The position numbers were made by a program, and so were the translations under genes. This document shows positions 23,753 through 35,419 of a DNA stretch of 64,000 nucleotides, one piece after another (position 1 is the first letter of the stretch; every line of letters starts with the position of its first letter). Source of the DNA: Parastagonospora avenae f. sp. tritici 18332-5 (lineage: Eukaryota > Ascomycota > Dothideomycetes > Pleosporales > Phaeosphaeriaceae); the NCBI GenBank assembly GCA_022559985.1, contig JAFJTR010000037.1:186001-250000 (forward strand), written 5' to 3'. The notes beneath the pieces are model-generated. The model was given only the letters and a program-made list of their open reading frames with translations, was not told the DNA's origin and did no database searches.

Positions 23753-25404
23753 GATGCCACGGGGAGAGCTAAATTGCGATTTGATTAGGGAGGGTACACA
23801 ATTGAGTGCATAAAGCGTGCCCGGTGAATGCGCAGCAGAGGAGTGTTTGCGGGCAGTGTGCAGGTCAAAAGGTGGTTGTAGTTACTTACTCGCGTCGCGA
23901 ATATGCTTGCGGGGAAGCTTCAAACCCTCGTTGCCGAGACATTTTGATCCAGCGATAGCTGTACTGTAAACAAGGCTGTGGACAGAGGCTCGTCTCAGAA
24001 TACCAGGCTCTGGGAAGCGGGACCTGGGCAGAAACAAAGACGATGAGCTGTCTACAATGGCGCGCTCGTGCTTCAGGTATAATTGCACAAAGCCTAGAGA
24101 CGCGTTAAGGGGCGAGCTTGTACGACAAAGACAGAGAGTCAAGCAAGGCGCCCTTAACAAATAGCGAGAGCTGTGGCGGTCTAGTGCCCGTTGCACATGT
24201 AAGCCTCCCTATGATCAGCCAGTTTAATCCCGGTAAAGAAGACGAGAGGCCGTCCACGGATGTATGTCAGGTCACGTGCTTCGCAGCGGAAGAGCTTCTT
24301 TTGAGAGATCAACAGGGGTACCCAGACAAGGCGCCAACGCGGACTGAAGTGCGGAAGAGCAGATGAAGATCTCTGCATGTGAAACAAAGGACGATCCGGC
24401 ACCGTCACCGTCCACCAGTGCATAGCAAAGCCGGTGGAGGCTAACACGTGTATGTTGGAGGTGGCGCCGTCCTTTTCCATGAGACATGTAGCCATCCGCC
24501 AAATCTCAACAAGGCCCGGAGCAGCACCGTTGCTAGAGCGCGGATACTTGCGCCCACGGCCTCGTTTGTGCCTGCTGTCAGATTGCTAGATTGCTCGAGT
24601 ACGGCGCAGCCAGCTCATCTGCAAACCGATTGCATGAGACAGGTGCCTGAGCCAACATTGGCGGACCGTACAGCGTCGTACGGGTGAGGCGGAGCACACG
24701 TGAGAGGTTCAACAACGCGTGCACTCAATCAGAGGCCGTTGGTGGTGTTTCAACGCCTCGGGAGCTCGCCGCGCGGGAGCGAAATGCTGTCCGCCGTGTC
24801 CGTCCTGCAGCCAGTCGAACTTTGGGCATGTAGAGCGAGCCAGCTCGAGGCGGCAGCAGCCGTTTAGCAGTGAAGGGGAAGCGGGAACAGCACATGCTCT
24901 ACCATCTAGTCAGACCTCGGGAGGTACCATGGTGCCAGATTTATGTCGTCGTGTTCATATGTAAAGCTCATAATGCGCGTCGTCGAGGGGTAATGATAGG
25001 ACCCACATCTGCACTGATGCTCAAATGGCCTGCCAAGCTAAGCTCTTGATGCATGCGCGTTAGCTTCACTGTCCACGTCAAGAAATCTTCCTGGACGCAT
25101 TGCTCGGAGCCTCAGTGTATCCGACCGCATCTCTACCTGCTTGGTCTCATCTCACAGAAAGACCCGTCACTTCATCACGTCTCAATCTCGAGGCTCCGTT
25201 TCCCCTTCACCTCCGCTCCCAGCTTCGACAGCTCTCCCCCTCACTCGCTGGCTTCACCTTCACCAGCCCGCTGACAATCGCTCCTTCCACGTCCGCCGAC
25301 AGACCTCGCCCTTTCCTCAACCCCAACGCAGCAGCAGCGACCGCCCGACCACACGCAACAAAACCCCAAGTTCATTGACTAATCCACATTGTAAGACAGG
25401 AATT
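23753..25404. other. Divergent intergenic region
   Basis: About 1.65 kb between the F-box gene and the RNA-binding protein gene. Several 60-105 codon ORFs overlap on both strands, none with motifs. The last ~250 bp upstream of 25405 are strongly CT-rich, typical of a fungal promoter or 5' UTR. No RNA gene recognised. Confidence 0.45.
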
Positions 25405-27399
25405 ATGGCATCTCAAGCCACCCCAAGCCCGGCCGCCCCAAATCTCGACCGGTACCTGGTGATCCACGTGGCCACGACCTGCGACGAGCACGGCGTCTAC
25501 GTCACGAAGGACTCGGCAGAAGTCATCGAGCTGGGATGGATTCTGCTGGATGCAAAGTCGTGTGAAGAGGTACCGTCACTGCACCACGCACCACCCCACA
25601 GTTGCTAACGGCAACAACAGCTGCATAGGGAAAGCGTGCTGGTCAAGCCCGTCAACACCCCGATCACGGCACTCTGCAGTAAGCCCACCACATTGACACA
25701 ATTTCTGCTTCACGACTGACGCGTCGACTTTTGCAGCTAGCTTGACCACTCTCACCTGGGACCAAGTCCGCAACGCAGGTTCTTTCCGCGACGCGATCGA
25801 ACGATTCACGGCCTTTGCCCAAGAGCACACCAAGAACCTCGAGTTCGCCTTCGTCACCCTCGATTCGTGGGACCTCAGGGTCCAATTGCCGCGCGAAGCT
25901 CGGGACAAGGCCGTTGTCTTACCACCGTATCTTCAACATTCACGCACCTTCGACCTCCGCACAGAGTACCAGCGTTGGCAGGCCCACCACCCGGAGAGTC
26001 TGCCGTTCGGTTCCAGTGCTTTGACCAACATCTGCGCGGCATTGGAGGTAGAGCCCGTACAGTCATCCGCTCCCATCAAGCACAACCTGCCTTTTCACCT
26101 ACAGGCCCTTGCCCCCGCATCGCCCCGCCGGGCTATGGAAGAGGCCGTTACACTTGCCCGCGTTCTACGAGGTCTTATTCGCAAGAGCCAACCGCCTCAG
26201 GACCACCCGGACGTTCTCACCAAACCCATGGATGCACGCGCTGACGTCCGCGCCTTCCTCTCGGAGCGCAGCAAAGTCCTCCACATGAGTGGACTGCCAC
26301 ACGATACCACACAGTCTGAGCTCGAGAGCTGGTTTACGCAATTCGGGGGTCGACCCATTGCCTTCTGGACGCTACGTACACCTGACCAGCACAAGCCAAC
26401 TGGCACTGGCTTCGCCATCTTCTCCTCCCACGAAGAGGTATGTTGAATTTATGCAGTAACACTGTGACATGCTGACAACCCTAGGCCGCTGAGAGCCTGT
26501 GTATGAACGGCCGAGCCCTCAACGAGAAGGCCATCGAGGTCTCGCCCTCCTCGGGTCGCGTCCTCGACCGTGCTGCTGAGATCATCACTCCGTTCCCGCC
26601 TAGCAAGAACCGCCCTCGTCCCGGTGACTGGAACTGCCCGTCTTGCGGCTTCTCCAACTTCCAGCGCCGCACTGCTTGTTTCCGTTGCTCTTTCCCCGCC
26701 ATGCAGCAAGGCCCTCCGGCCGGAGATGCCATGGGCTACCCAGGATACGGCGGAGGTTATGGTCACCCTGGCATGATGGGTCCTCCTCAGCACCACATGG
26801 GTCACGGCGGTCACGGCCACGGCATGGGTGGCGGCCACATGCGCGGTGGTGCCGGCGCTGTACCTTTCCGCGCTGGTGACTGGAAGTGCGGCGAGAATGG
26901 CTGCGGTTACCACAACTTCGCCAAGAACACTGCTTGCCTACGTTGTGGTGCTAGCCGTGCTGGAGCCGCTGTTGTTGCTGATTCCGCGTTCCCCTCTCCC
27001 ATGGACACCCCCTCTGGCTTCGGCATGGGACCATCAATGGGCGGTACTCCTGGTGCCGGTCCCTATGGCCCCGCAGGTTTCTCTGGTGGCTACCCCCCTC
27101 AGCAATACGGAGCGCCTCCTAGCTCCTACGCTCTTCCCACCGGTATAGGTGGTGCTAGCCCCTACCCTCCTATGAACGCTGGCTACATGCCCAATGGAGG
27201 TATGCACGCTACGCCGTTCGACAGCCGCGCTGCTGAGGCCGCTTTCTCCTCCGCCGACTCTTACCCCAACCAGGGAGCCCCTAACGGAGGTGACAGTCGC
27301 AATGACCCCTTCTCTTTCTTGTCGTCTGGTTTCGGCTCGCTTTCGATGAACGACGATCGTCGCAACGCTTCCAACCCGGCGAACAAGTCGCCGGCGTAA
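25405..27399 (+). CDS. RNA-binding protein: degenerate exonuclease domain, RRM, two RanBP2 zinc fingers
   Basis: Four exons (introns 25570-25620, 25679-25736, 26438-26484) sum to 1839 nt, giving 612 residues. The N-terminal ~220 residues follow the ERI1-type DEDDh exonuclease layout (YLVIHVATTCDEHG, then VIELGWILLDAKS, FVTLDSWDLRVQLP, AVTLARVLRG). The first catalytic motif, normally D-F-E, reads H-V-A, so nuclease activity is unlikely. An RRM lies at about residues 280-360 (VLHMSGLPHDTTQSELESWF, then GTGFAIFSSHEEAAESL). Two RanBP2-type zinc fingers follow: GDWNCPSCGFSNFQRRTACF and GDWKCGENGCGYHNFAKNTA, separated by a Gly/His/Met-rich linker. The tail is Gly/Pro/Tyr rich and disordered. Fungal orthologues are annotated as Arp-like RNA-binding proteins. 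An mRNA-binding role is inferred from the domains; targets are unknown. Confidence 0.9.
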
Positions 27400-28547
27400 G
27401 CCACACGTACATATGGTATCGATCTTCTGGAGTCCAGATCTGCACAGCGATTTGATGTGGGACGGTTTTTTTTCGGATAGGATGGCACGGGCAAGATTGA
27501 ATTTGAGGGAGTTTGTCGATACTCTGATTAAGATTTCGTGGCATTTGCAGGCTGCCTGGCATGGAAACGGGATTCGGGTGCTTATAGAACTGGATCACAT
27601 TGGGGGAGTTCGATACCTTTGCGGATTGAGGTGTTCGGGGGTCGACTGTTACACATTTTCAAAAGCTGGATGGCCGGGCAAAAAGCACAAGCACAGGATG
27701 GTGGCAACACAAGGCTAGCGGGGAGCGTCTTCGGAGGACTTCTTGATTTACTTGCAGCCTCCTTCTTTTCCTGCATTTCAATGCTCTTTATTGCGTCTGC
27801 GTCTTTTCTTTCACCATTCAAATTGTCAGGCACGTAGCCGAACCTTCCTTTTGCGATCATCGCGCATAGCATTGCGGCGGTCTCAGCGTGGCATGGGAGA
27901 GTTGCCGCATAGCTCGACAGCTGCTTGTAACTAATATGCCCCTTCATCTTCTGGTCTTTACTTTTCGCTTAGGCGCTCAGCTGCCTGCGCCATACTGAAG
28001 GCCAGTCTCAAACACACAGCACTCTAGATAAATTTACTTGCTACACATCAGACACAGTCATGTGCTCCCACGTTCGTCAACTTGCTTTGAATACACTCGC
28101 CATTGCTCTCTCCTTATCGAATGCTTCTGTTCTGTGAAACATTCTTCTGTCCTGGCAAATCTCTGGTCCAAAGGACGACGCTGATCAATGGCCGTTTTCC
28201 CCTCCAGTATCGCACATCCTAGCTTGAAACAAGACGCTTATGCCAATGCTACAGTGTCAATACGCCGCGAAGTTCTTAGGCGAATGGTGGCTTTCTCTAG
28301 CGTGAGCGTTATTTGAGGCGACCAACGCCTGGATAAAGGTAACCCTGTTCGGCCTAGGCGTCAGAGGACGCCGGGATATCGGTTGGCTAAGATCTCAACG
28401 GCTCTCGTCTTACTTCTGTCCACATGCAAGAGTCCGAGTAGTAAATGATTCCCATGCTCTCTAGTGCTTCATTACCAATTTCATCGCACTGTTCGGGGGC
28501 AGCGCGCTAGCACCCGGCTTCATGGAACGCCCCAACTGGCAGCCACC
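27400..28547. other. Intergenic, 3' flank of RNA-binding protein gene and GT71 promoter
   Basis: About 1.15 kb. A 121-codon minus-strand ORF (27582-27947) and other short ORFs have no supporting motifs; much of the first 400 bp is probably 3' UTR. Nothing else recognised. Confidence 0.45.
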
Positions 28548-30092
28548 ATGCTGATCAACGCCCCGCAATGCATGTCACCCATAGTGCGCTTAGGGGCATT
28601 CCTCGTATTCTTACTCACGTGCGCCATATTGATCCTGCCGCGACTTGCAGCTCATCCAACTTTCGGACAAGTTCCTGGAAACTCGTTCAAGAACATTACG
28701 GAGACAAGCTCGAGTTTCAACGCCTCGGTAATCGACTTTTGGCAGGACGTCAGATCAGCTTTGGTAGCGACTGCGCCGCGATGCAAGCCTCTGCGAGTCC
28801 AGGACGAGCATATCCAGCATGCAGAACACCACTTCGACCCGCTTAATCCAGGGGCAAAGATACCACAGCAACTTCTAAACTTCACGGACCAAGATGAGAC
28901 AGCCCTACTTCGAGCACATTACGAGATGCGCAAGTCAGCACTACGTCTGGCGCCCAAGTTGCCCTTCTCGGCTGGAACTACTGGCATCGTGACCACCACC
29001 GATTCTGAACAGTTGCCTGTATTCCTGGTCTCGCTGCGTATGCTGCGCAGGACTGGATGTAGTATCCCCATGGAGGTCTTCGTCGACGATTGGACCTTTC
29101 AAGACCGAACGGCTTGTGATATCATCCTACCTTCTTTGAACGCACGTTGCATCAGCCTGTCCGAAAGCTACACTCAAAGTCTGAATATAACAAGCCACTA
29201 CCGCAGCCAGGATAAAACACTGGCTATCATGTTTTCTTCCTTCCAAGATGTCCTATACCTCGACGCTGATGCGTTTCCCGTCTACGACCCAACAGTACTT
29301 TTCACTACACCGCCCTACACAACTCATGGCCTCGTGACCTGGCCAAGCTTCTTCGGCATCACAACTTCTCCGCATTACTACCATATCGCTGGATTGCCCG
29401 TGGAACCCGTATCGACCCGCTACTCCACCGACTCAAGCCAAATCATGCTGAACAAGAACATGCACCGAGAATCGCTCCTCATGATGGCATACTACAACTA
29501 CTACGGGCCGGACTACTACTACCCCCTCAGCTCCAGGCACCAAGAAACATTCGCCCAAGCCGCACAAGCCACCGGCCTGCCATGGTATCAAGTCCGCACC
29601 GCCCCCAGAGCATTAGGGCGATATTGGAACGGCACGTTTCGCGCCACAGGTCTCGCACAAGCAGACTGCGGCACGGATTTCGAATACGGCGCCCCCTTCC
29701 CTTCACACATCCACGAGTCAGCGAAATGGGAGAAAGAAGATCGCGCGCACCCCGATCCCGTGGTGGAGAAGAAACTCAATTACACGAGACATGCACCGCC
29801 GTCTCCTAAACCCGTATTCATACATCAGAATATGCTGCAGATGGATCCGGGTAAGCTGCTCCTGGACAAAAACGAAATCACATACGAGGCGCATGACGGG
29901 ACTATGCATCGCATGTGGGGGTTCAAGGAGGACATGGAGAGGATACTGGGATTTGACGTGGAAAGACGGCTGTGGGATGTTGTGGAGGAAGAGGCGTGTA
30001 GGGAGTTGGAGTCTACAGAAAAGTGTAAGAGGGTGAGGGTGTATGTGAGAGAGGTGTTTGGGTGGATGGAGAGTATTGATAGACCTTGGTGA
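28548..30092 (+). CDS. Alpha-mannosyltransferase, MNN2/MNN5-like (GT71)
   Basis: A single exon of 514 residues. The start at 28548 sits in a textbook context (gccaccatg); an in-frame ATG at 28464 is weaker. The N-terminus is a signal anchor (IVRLGAFLVFLLTCAILILP), giving a type II Golgi protein with a lumenal catalytic domain. Family landmarks: GIVTTTDSEQLPVFLVSLRM, LRRTGCSIPMEVFVDDW, the metal-binding motif in VLYLDADAFPVYDPTVLF, TWPSFFGITTSP and DSSQIMLNKNMHRESLL. It should add mannose to N-glycan outer chains or cell-wall mannan, using GDP-mannose. Linkage (alpha-1,2 or alpha-1,3) is not settled by sequence. The gene converges on the condensin gene. Confidence 0.92.
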   Translation: MLINAPQCMSPIVRLGAFLVFLLTCAILILPRLAAHPTFGQVPGNSFKNITETSSSFNASVIDFWQDVRSALVATAPRCKPLRVQDEHIQHAEHHFDPLNPGAKIPQQLLNFTDQDETALLRAHYEMRKSALRLAPKLPFSAGTTGIVTTTDSEQLPVFLVSLRMLRRTGCSIPMEVFVDDWTFQDRTACDIILPSLNARCISLSESYTQSLNITSHYRSQDKTLAIMFSSFQDVLYLDADAFPVYDPTVLFTTPPYTTHGLVTWPSFFGITTSPHYYHIAGLPVEPVSTRYSTDSSQIMLNKNMHRESLLMMAYYNYYGPDYYYPLSSRHQETFAQAAQATGLPWYQVRTAPRALGRYWNGTFRATGLAQADCGTDFEYGAPFPSHIHESAKWEKEDRAHPDPVVEKKLNYTRHAPPSPKPVFIHQNMLQMDPGKLLLDKNEITYEAHDGTMHRMWGFKEDMERILGFDVERRLWDVVEEEACRELESTEKCKRVRVYVREVFGWMESIDRPW

Positions 30093-30499
30093 CGTAAGTC
30101 TGGACAACATAGTCTTGTTTTGACATTAGCGGCGCATTTTGGGAGGCGTATTGGAGTAGTTTTCATTAGGTTGCTACGGCTGTAGACTAAGTATTTGTAT
30201 CCAAATGTTGTATAGCGAAGGCTCTTGGTGCATTTTGTAGTAAGGTTCTCCAAAGGTCTCGTGCTATCGAGGATTCGACAGTAAGCTGTACATACCATTA
30301 AGCTGCTCGCGATTTGGTTTCCCTAGGTAATGATCCTCACTTCCTTGACTGAAATTTCGTTACATCATAGAGGACTACCAAAATTTCATGTAAAATATCA
30401 TTCAAATGAAGCCATCGACACTGGCCCGTACGGGATATCTCTTGAAGAAAAATGACTTCAACGCCCAAAAAAAAGAACACGCTCAATCCAGTCCACCAT
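30093..30499. other. Convergent intergenic region
   Basis: The 407 bp between the GT71 and condensin stop codons, AT-richer than its neighbours, consistent with two 3' UTRs. No gene seen. Confidence 0.45.
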
Positions 30500-33400
30500 T
30501 TACATCTCACTCTCACTAGCCAACAAACTCTCAACAATATCGTCTTCCGTAACTGTATGGCGATTCCGTTTTGCCGCCGGGAGTTCCGTGTCATCACTCT
30601 CATCGTCATACTCTTCGAGTGGCATGCGCGTGCCTTCGCCTTGCATGCCTGCCAGCATCGTATCTTCGTCATCTTCATCGTCACCAATTTCTGAGCCGTC
30701 TACATCTTGCGCCCCAGGCAACTCCGTAGCATCTGCTTGCGATTGCTCTTCAACCTTGGCTTCCGTCTGGTCGGGGGAAGGCGCGACCGATTGGTTGAGC
30801 TCTTCTTGATTGGGGACTTGTGTGACATGTTCAACTTCGCCGAGGCGCTTCGTGAGGCTAAGTTCCAATTTCGAGAGGTAGTTGCGTTGAGTTGCATCGA
30901 TGCCAATTTTGCCTTCTACAGCCTCTGATACGAGGGCGTGAAGAGTGCCCAAACTCTCTTCGCTGGCCGTCTCTTCATGCTTTCTTGTCGATGATGACGG
31001 CGCAATGAAAAGCTTGCTCAGTAGAGAAAGTAACGGCTTGCGTTCGTCCCTGCTGCAAGTGCTTGTGAGGGCGCGCTCAAGAACTTCGATTGATAGATGA
31101 ATGTGTGGCTCCTCTGCTTCCGCGGAAGTGCTCGTCTTTCCGTCGAGACCAAGTTCGGTCGCACCAACGACCTTTCTACCATCTGTCCATTCAGACAGAT
31201 GAGCCGTGATAACCGGCCAGGATACCATGTCGTCAGCCTCTTCGTCTAAAGTCTCCTCGCGCATAAGAAGGAGCTTTGAAATGACGGGCACGGCGATTTG
31301 AGCCATGAGTTGTGCATTTTTGAGCTTCGAGTGGCAGAATACAGGGAGGAAGTAGCTCAGAGCCTGCCTCAGCGCTGGATTTGCTGCCGTCTCAGGGTCG
31401 AAGTATGTTAGCGTAAAGGCTTTGAGTATCTCCGCTGTTGGTGCTGGTGGTAGGATACCCAGCAAAAGTAGCTTAGAAGCAGCTGTGCAGGCGATTAGAT
31501 TCAACCGCTTGTTGTCTGAGCTATTGAAAGCCTTCAATAAGACTTTGGTGATTGGCCTGATGAGAGGGTTTGGCTTTGGCTCAGACTCAGCGTCTTCTAC
31601 GGTGGCATCCGGGTCCGCTGCTGGAGGAGCAAGAAGCTGGGGATGCGTGATGATGGTGTCTGTCAGGATCTGGATAACAATCTCCTTGAGGGCATCGTGA
31701 CCTTTGGTAAAGCAGTGGAAGAAGAGGTCTAAGTTGCTTGTAGCGAGATCCTGCGCATGGTTAGTTTGCGAGTCAACTAAAAATTTACTAATGACATACC
31801 TTGCTGAGCAGCGTCGCCAGTCCGAGACATATTACACCGCGCTCGCGAATCATGGCCTCGCGTGCTTGAACAGCTGGGATGATAAGCGTGTTCAGTATGT
31901 TCGTCAATGAGTTGTCCGACTCTAAGTCACAATGCACGTTCTGTAGTGTACACTGGGCGATGTGCAGGCACTTTGAGTACACCATGACCTCACGAACTCG
32001 CTGTGCTTCCTCCTCCTCCGGACTCAGCTCCTCTGTGCTCTTCTTCGACCCAATGAGCATTGGAGCATCGACGTCAGATCGTGCCGAATGGAAGCTCTCT
32101 TCGTCATTCTCACCTTTCTCGGTGGCATCATCGTCCGCATCTAGAAGACTGTCTCGGACCTCAGCAATGGCCTCCAAGATCAGCGCGCAAAAGTCAGACT
32201 CGCCACGGCTTCCGCAGACGGTCCTCAAGACTTCAATGGAAAGTTTCGTGCACTCTTCTGGCAGATGAGCCTTGGCGATAGACTCCCTCATGATGTTATA
32301 CATCTGCCTTCGGCCCATTTCGTCCGTGTAGTCGAGCGTCATGGCAATGTGTAGCAATTGCTGGACGATAAAGTCTTGTTCTTCAGCATCCTCTTGCACC
32401 TCTTCCGCTTCTGGGTCATCCTCGTCCATGACAGCACCCTTTTGCACAAGCTCCATGAGAGAATTCAGCTCTTTTTGCAGGACGAATGCGAACATGGTAA
32501 CTTCAGGCATCTTGTCCTCGATCATGTCTTGAGCTCTGGCGTCATCGGTGCTGTGACAGTAGTCGTTGAAGGTGCGAGCAATGAAGGCAGTCTGAGCATC
32601 TAGGTTCTTCCAAAAGTCATGGTCAAATGTAGTCGCTTCGCGATAGTCCGGACGCCCTGCCCAAAACTCACGCATGGCTTCGTGGGCCATGCCGTCTTCT
32701 TCGCCAGATCGAGTAACGTCAATACGTTCTAGTAATTCGCACAAGGCTTCCATGTTTGGTGGGGCAGCATCGCCTGCCTTCTTCGCCTCTTCAGGGCGAT
32801 CATCGCGCGACGATGCGCAGTGCTCAAGCCACTGTTCTCGGAAGAGACGTGCAGCAGCTTTGCGAACGGAGTCATCTCGGTCTCGTAGGCCCCATCTGAT
32901 CATCTTCTCGCGCTGAACGAGGGACATGTGTCTAAAGTCACCGAGGGCAGGCAGAATCTTGCCATAGACTAGTCGTCTAGTCGTTGCATCCATGTCTCGG
33001 GCGCGCTCGAGGATATAACTGAGGGTTGTCGGCCACATGGGCAAGTTGAGCAGTACAGCACGTCGCACTTCAGCGCTCGGGTCGTTGATCATAATGTCCA
33101 GTAGCTTCTCCATGATGCCACCAGCCACGTCGTCGTCGCTGTCCTCACCATCTTCCTCCTCGTCTTCTCCCACAAATCGACCGAGACATAGGACTGCCTG
33201 TACGCGCACTGAGGGCTCCTTGTCCCGCAGGCGCTTCAGTACGCCTAACCGGATGAGGTTGAAGGTGTCGTCGTCGATGGCTGTAAGGTTGTTGACAACG
33301 TGTGCAACCAGCTGTGTGGCCCGGAAGCGGACCGTCTTGTCTTTGGAGTTGAGGAAGCCGAGGATGGAAAGGAGTAGCTTGGATGTCAGACGGCTGCTGG

Positions 33401-33878
33401 GCGTCTCGTGGAGAACGCCCTCTTCTTCTTCGGCCTCGGTCGATGCGAAGATGGCGTGGTCTTTCTCGGCAGCAAACTTCAGGAACAGGCCGAGAAACCG
33501 AATCAGCCTGTCTCCCACAGGCTCGCTCTTCTTGATGCTGAGTATTCTGGTGACGCACCGGCCGACTTCGTTATTGAAGTCCTCCTCGTCAAAGTCCTCG
33601 TCGACTTCGCCCTGGGCCTTCTTGCCGCCTTTGCCTGTGGTTGGCGGCTCATAGCAGCAGGCTTCCTGGATCTTTCGTAAATTGACTACCAGCTTTCGCT
33701 GTGTGGCCGTTGTCTTCTGTGCGTCTCCAAAGACTTGGGCGATCTGCGTGCGCAGCGACGTGATGGGGCCTTCATCTGGGATTTCGACGGCATTTGCGGA
33801 CTGGCGGGCGGAGGAGGCTCGTTTGGTGGTGGAGGCGGTCGACGTGCGCGTCGAGCGCGTCGATGTTCGCCCGGGCAT
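30500..33878 (-). CDS. YCG1: Condensin complex non-SMC subunit CAP-G (Cnd3/Ycg1)
   Basis: Two exons (intron 31751-31799) sum to 3330 nt from the chosen ATG at 33878, giving 1109 residues. An upstream in-frame ATG at 33983 adds 35 unconserved-looking residues. The protein begins with a Ser/Thr/Arg-rich tail, then HEAT repeats (NEVGRCVTRILSIKKSEPVG, FLNSKDKTVRFRATQLVAHV, RLRDKEPSVRVQAVLCLGRF, MINDPSAEVRRAVLLNLPMW, LRDRDDSVRKAAARLFREQW), typical of CAP-G. Acidic insertions and the Cnd3 C-terminal region follow (HCDLESDNSLTNILNTLIIP, MIRERGVICLGLATLLSK). The acidic C-terminus ends SLLASESEM. It is a chromosome condensation subunit acting with SMC2/SMC4 in the nucleus. The start is 256 bp from the divergent cysteine synthase start. 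Confidence 0.95.
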
Positions 33879-34134
33879 GCTTGCTATGTGTCCAGAGTGT
33901 CGAGTGTCGGCGTCGTCTAATGTGGCAATTGGTGTCGGTCGCGCCTGCCCCTCGCTGTTTACACCACACACATGCTTCCGCATCCGGTAACGCCCGCGGA
34001 GTCAGCACGTGAAGCAGGGGTCCCCCGCGCCTATGGCGACATCCGGGCCCGAGCGCCATTTCGTGTAGCATCATCAGTTTTGTCTATTTGTCGCCTCTGT
34101 TGCCGCCAATCTCGAATTGTCTTTGCTGCGCGAT

Positions 34135-35329
34135 ATGTTCAGGACAGCGGCGCGTGGCTTTGCAGCTTCAGCATGGCGGAGCGCTCAAAGCATTGGCCAG
34201 ATACAGTCTGATGCTGTGCACCAAACCGCTGTGAACATCTCCAAAGCCCAAGGCATTGGACAGCGGGGCTTCATTGACGGTAAGCCACGATGCCTATTAC
34301 CACCGGCGAGCCATGTGCTGACTCGACACAGCCATCGGCAAGACTCCGCTCATCCGCCTCAAGAAGCTCTCCGAAGAAACGGGCTGTAATGTCCTCGGCA
34401 AAGCTGAATTTCAGAACCCCGGCGGCTCCGTCAAGGATCGCGCCGCCCTCTTCGTCGTCGAGAATGCCGAACGGCTGGGCCTCATCAAGCCCGGCGGCAC
34501 GGTTATCGAAGGTACAGCGGGGAATACTGGCATTGGTCTGGCTCATGTCTGCCGGTCAAAGGGCTACAAATTGGTCATCTACATGCCAAATACACAGTCG
34601 CAGGGCAAAATCGACTTGCTGCGCCTCTTGGGTGCTGAGGTGTACCCAGTGCCCGCCGTGGCATTCGACAATCCAGAAAATTACAATCACCAGGCTAAAC
34701 GACACGCGGACCGGTTAGACAACGCGGTATGGACGAACCAGTTTGACAACGTGGCGAATCGACAGGCGCATATCGAGACTACTGGACCCGAGATCTGGTA
34801 CCAAACCGGCGGCAAGATTGACGCCTTCACCTGCGCCACAGGCACCGGTGGGTCGTTAGCAGGTGTCACACGATATCTCAAGGAGAAGAGTGACGGAAGA
34901 GTGAAGAGCTTCTTGGCAGACCCTCCGGGCTCAGTGCTGCATTCATACATACAGAGCGGCGGCAAGCTCGCGGAGAGGCAAGGAGGCTCCATAACAGAAG
35001 GAATCGGTCAGGGCCGAGTGACAGACAATCTGAAGCCCGACATCGACCTGTTGGATGGCTCAGTCCACATTAGCGACGAGAAGACCATTGAGATGGTTTA
35101 CAGATGCTTAGACGAGGAGGGTCTGTACCTTGGTGCTAGCTCATGCCTCAACGTGGTTGCGGCAAAGGAGGTGGCGGAGAAAATGGGGAAGGGCAGCACA
35201 GTCGTCACGCTCCTTTGCGATGGCGCATACCGCTACGCTGACCGCCTATTCTCCAAGAAGTGGTTGGAGTCGAAGAAGCTGTATGGCGCGATACCCGAAC
35301 ATTTGCGAAAGTACATAGTCCTCGAGTAG
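34135..35329 (+). CDS. Cysteine synthase-like PLP enzyme, probably mitochondrial
   Basis: Two exons (intron 34280-34331) sum to 1143 nt, giving 380 residues. The N-terminus MFRTAARGFAASAWRSAQSI is amphipathic and arginine-containing, a likely mitochondrial targeting peptide. Fold-type II PLP features: IGKTPLIRLKKLSEETGCNV, the Schiff-base lysine in NPGGSVKDRAAL, the phosphate loop EGTAGNTGIGLAH (Ala for the usual Ser), and CATGTGGSLAGVTRYL. It resembles yeast Mcy1 and S. pombe Cys12, and should make cysteine from O-acetylserine or act on related substrates. The C-terminal extension (KKWLESKKLYGAIPEHLRKY) is characteristic of this branch. A CACGTG E-box at 34006-34011, about 124 bp before the ATG, would suit a Cbf1/Met-type regulator, which is inference. 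Confidence 0.93.
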
Positions 35330-35419
35330 ACCCAAAATCTGGTTTGTAGTCAACCAACATACCTCTACACTATCTGCATCCATCTATTTCTACAACTTGC
35401 TGAAGTTACATAACAGCAT

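Noticed and set aside
33037..33654. 205-codon plus-strand Ser/Arg-rich ORF
   Set aside because: It is antisense to the condensin HEAT repeats and reflects their codon composition.
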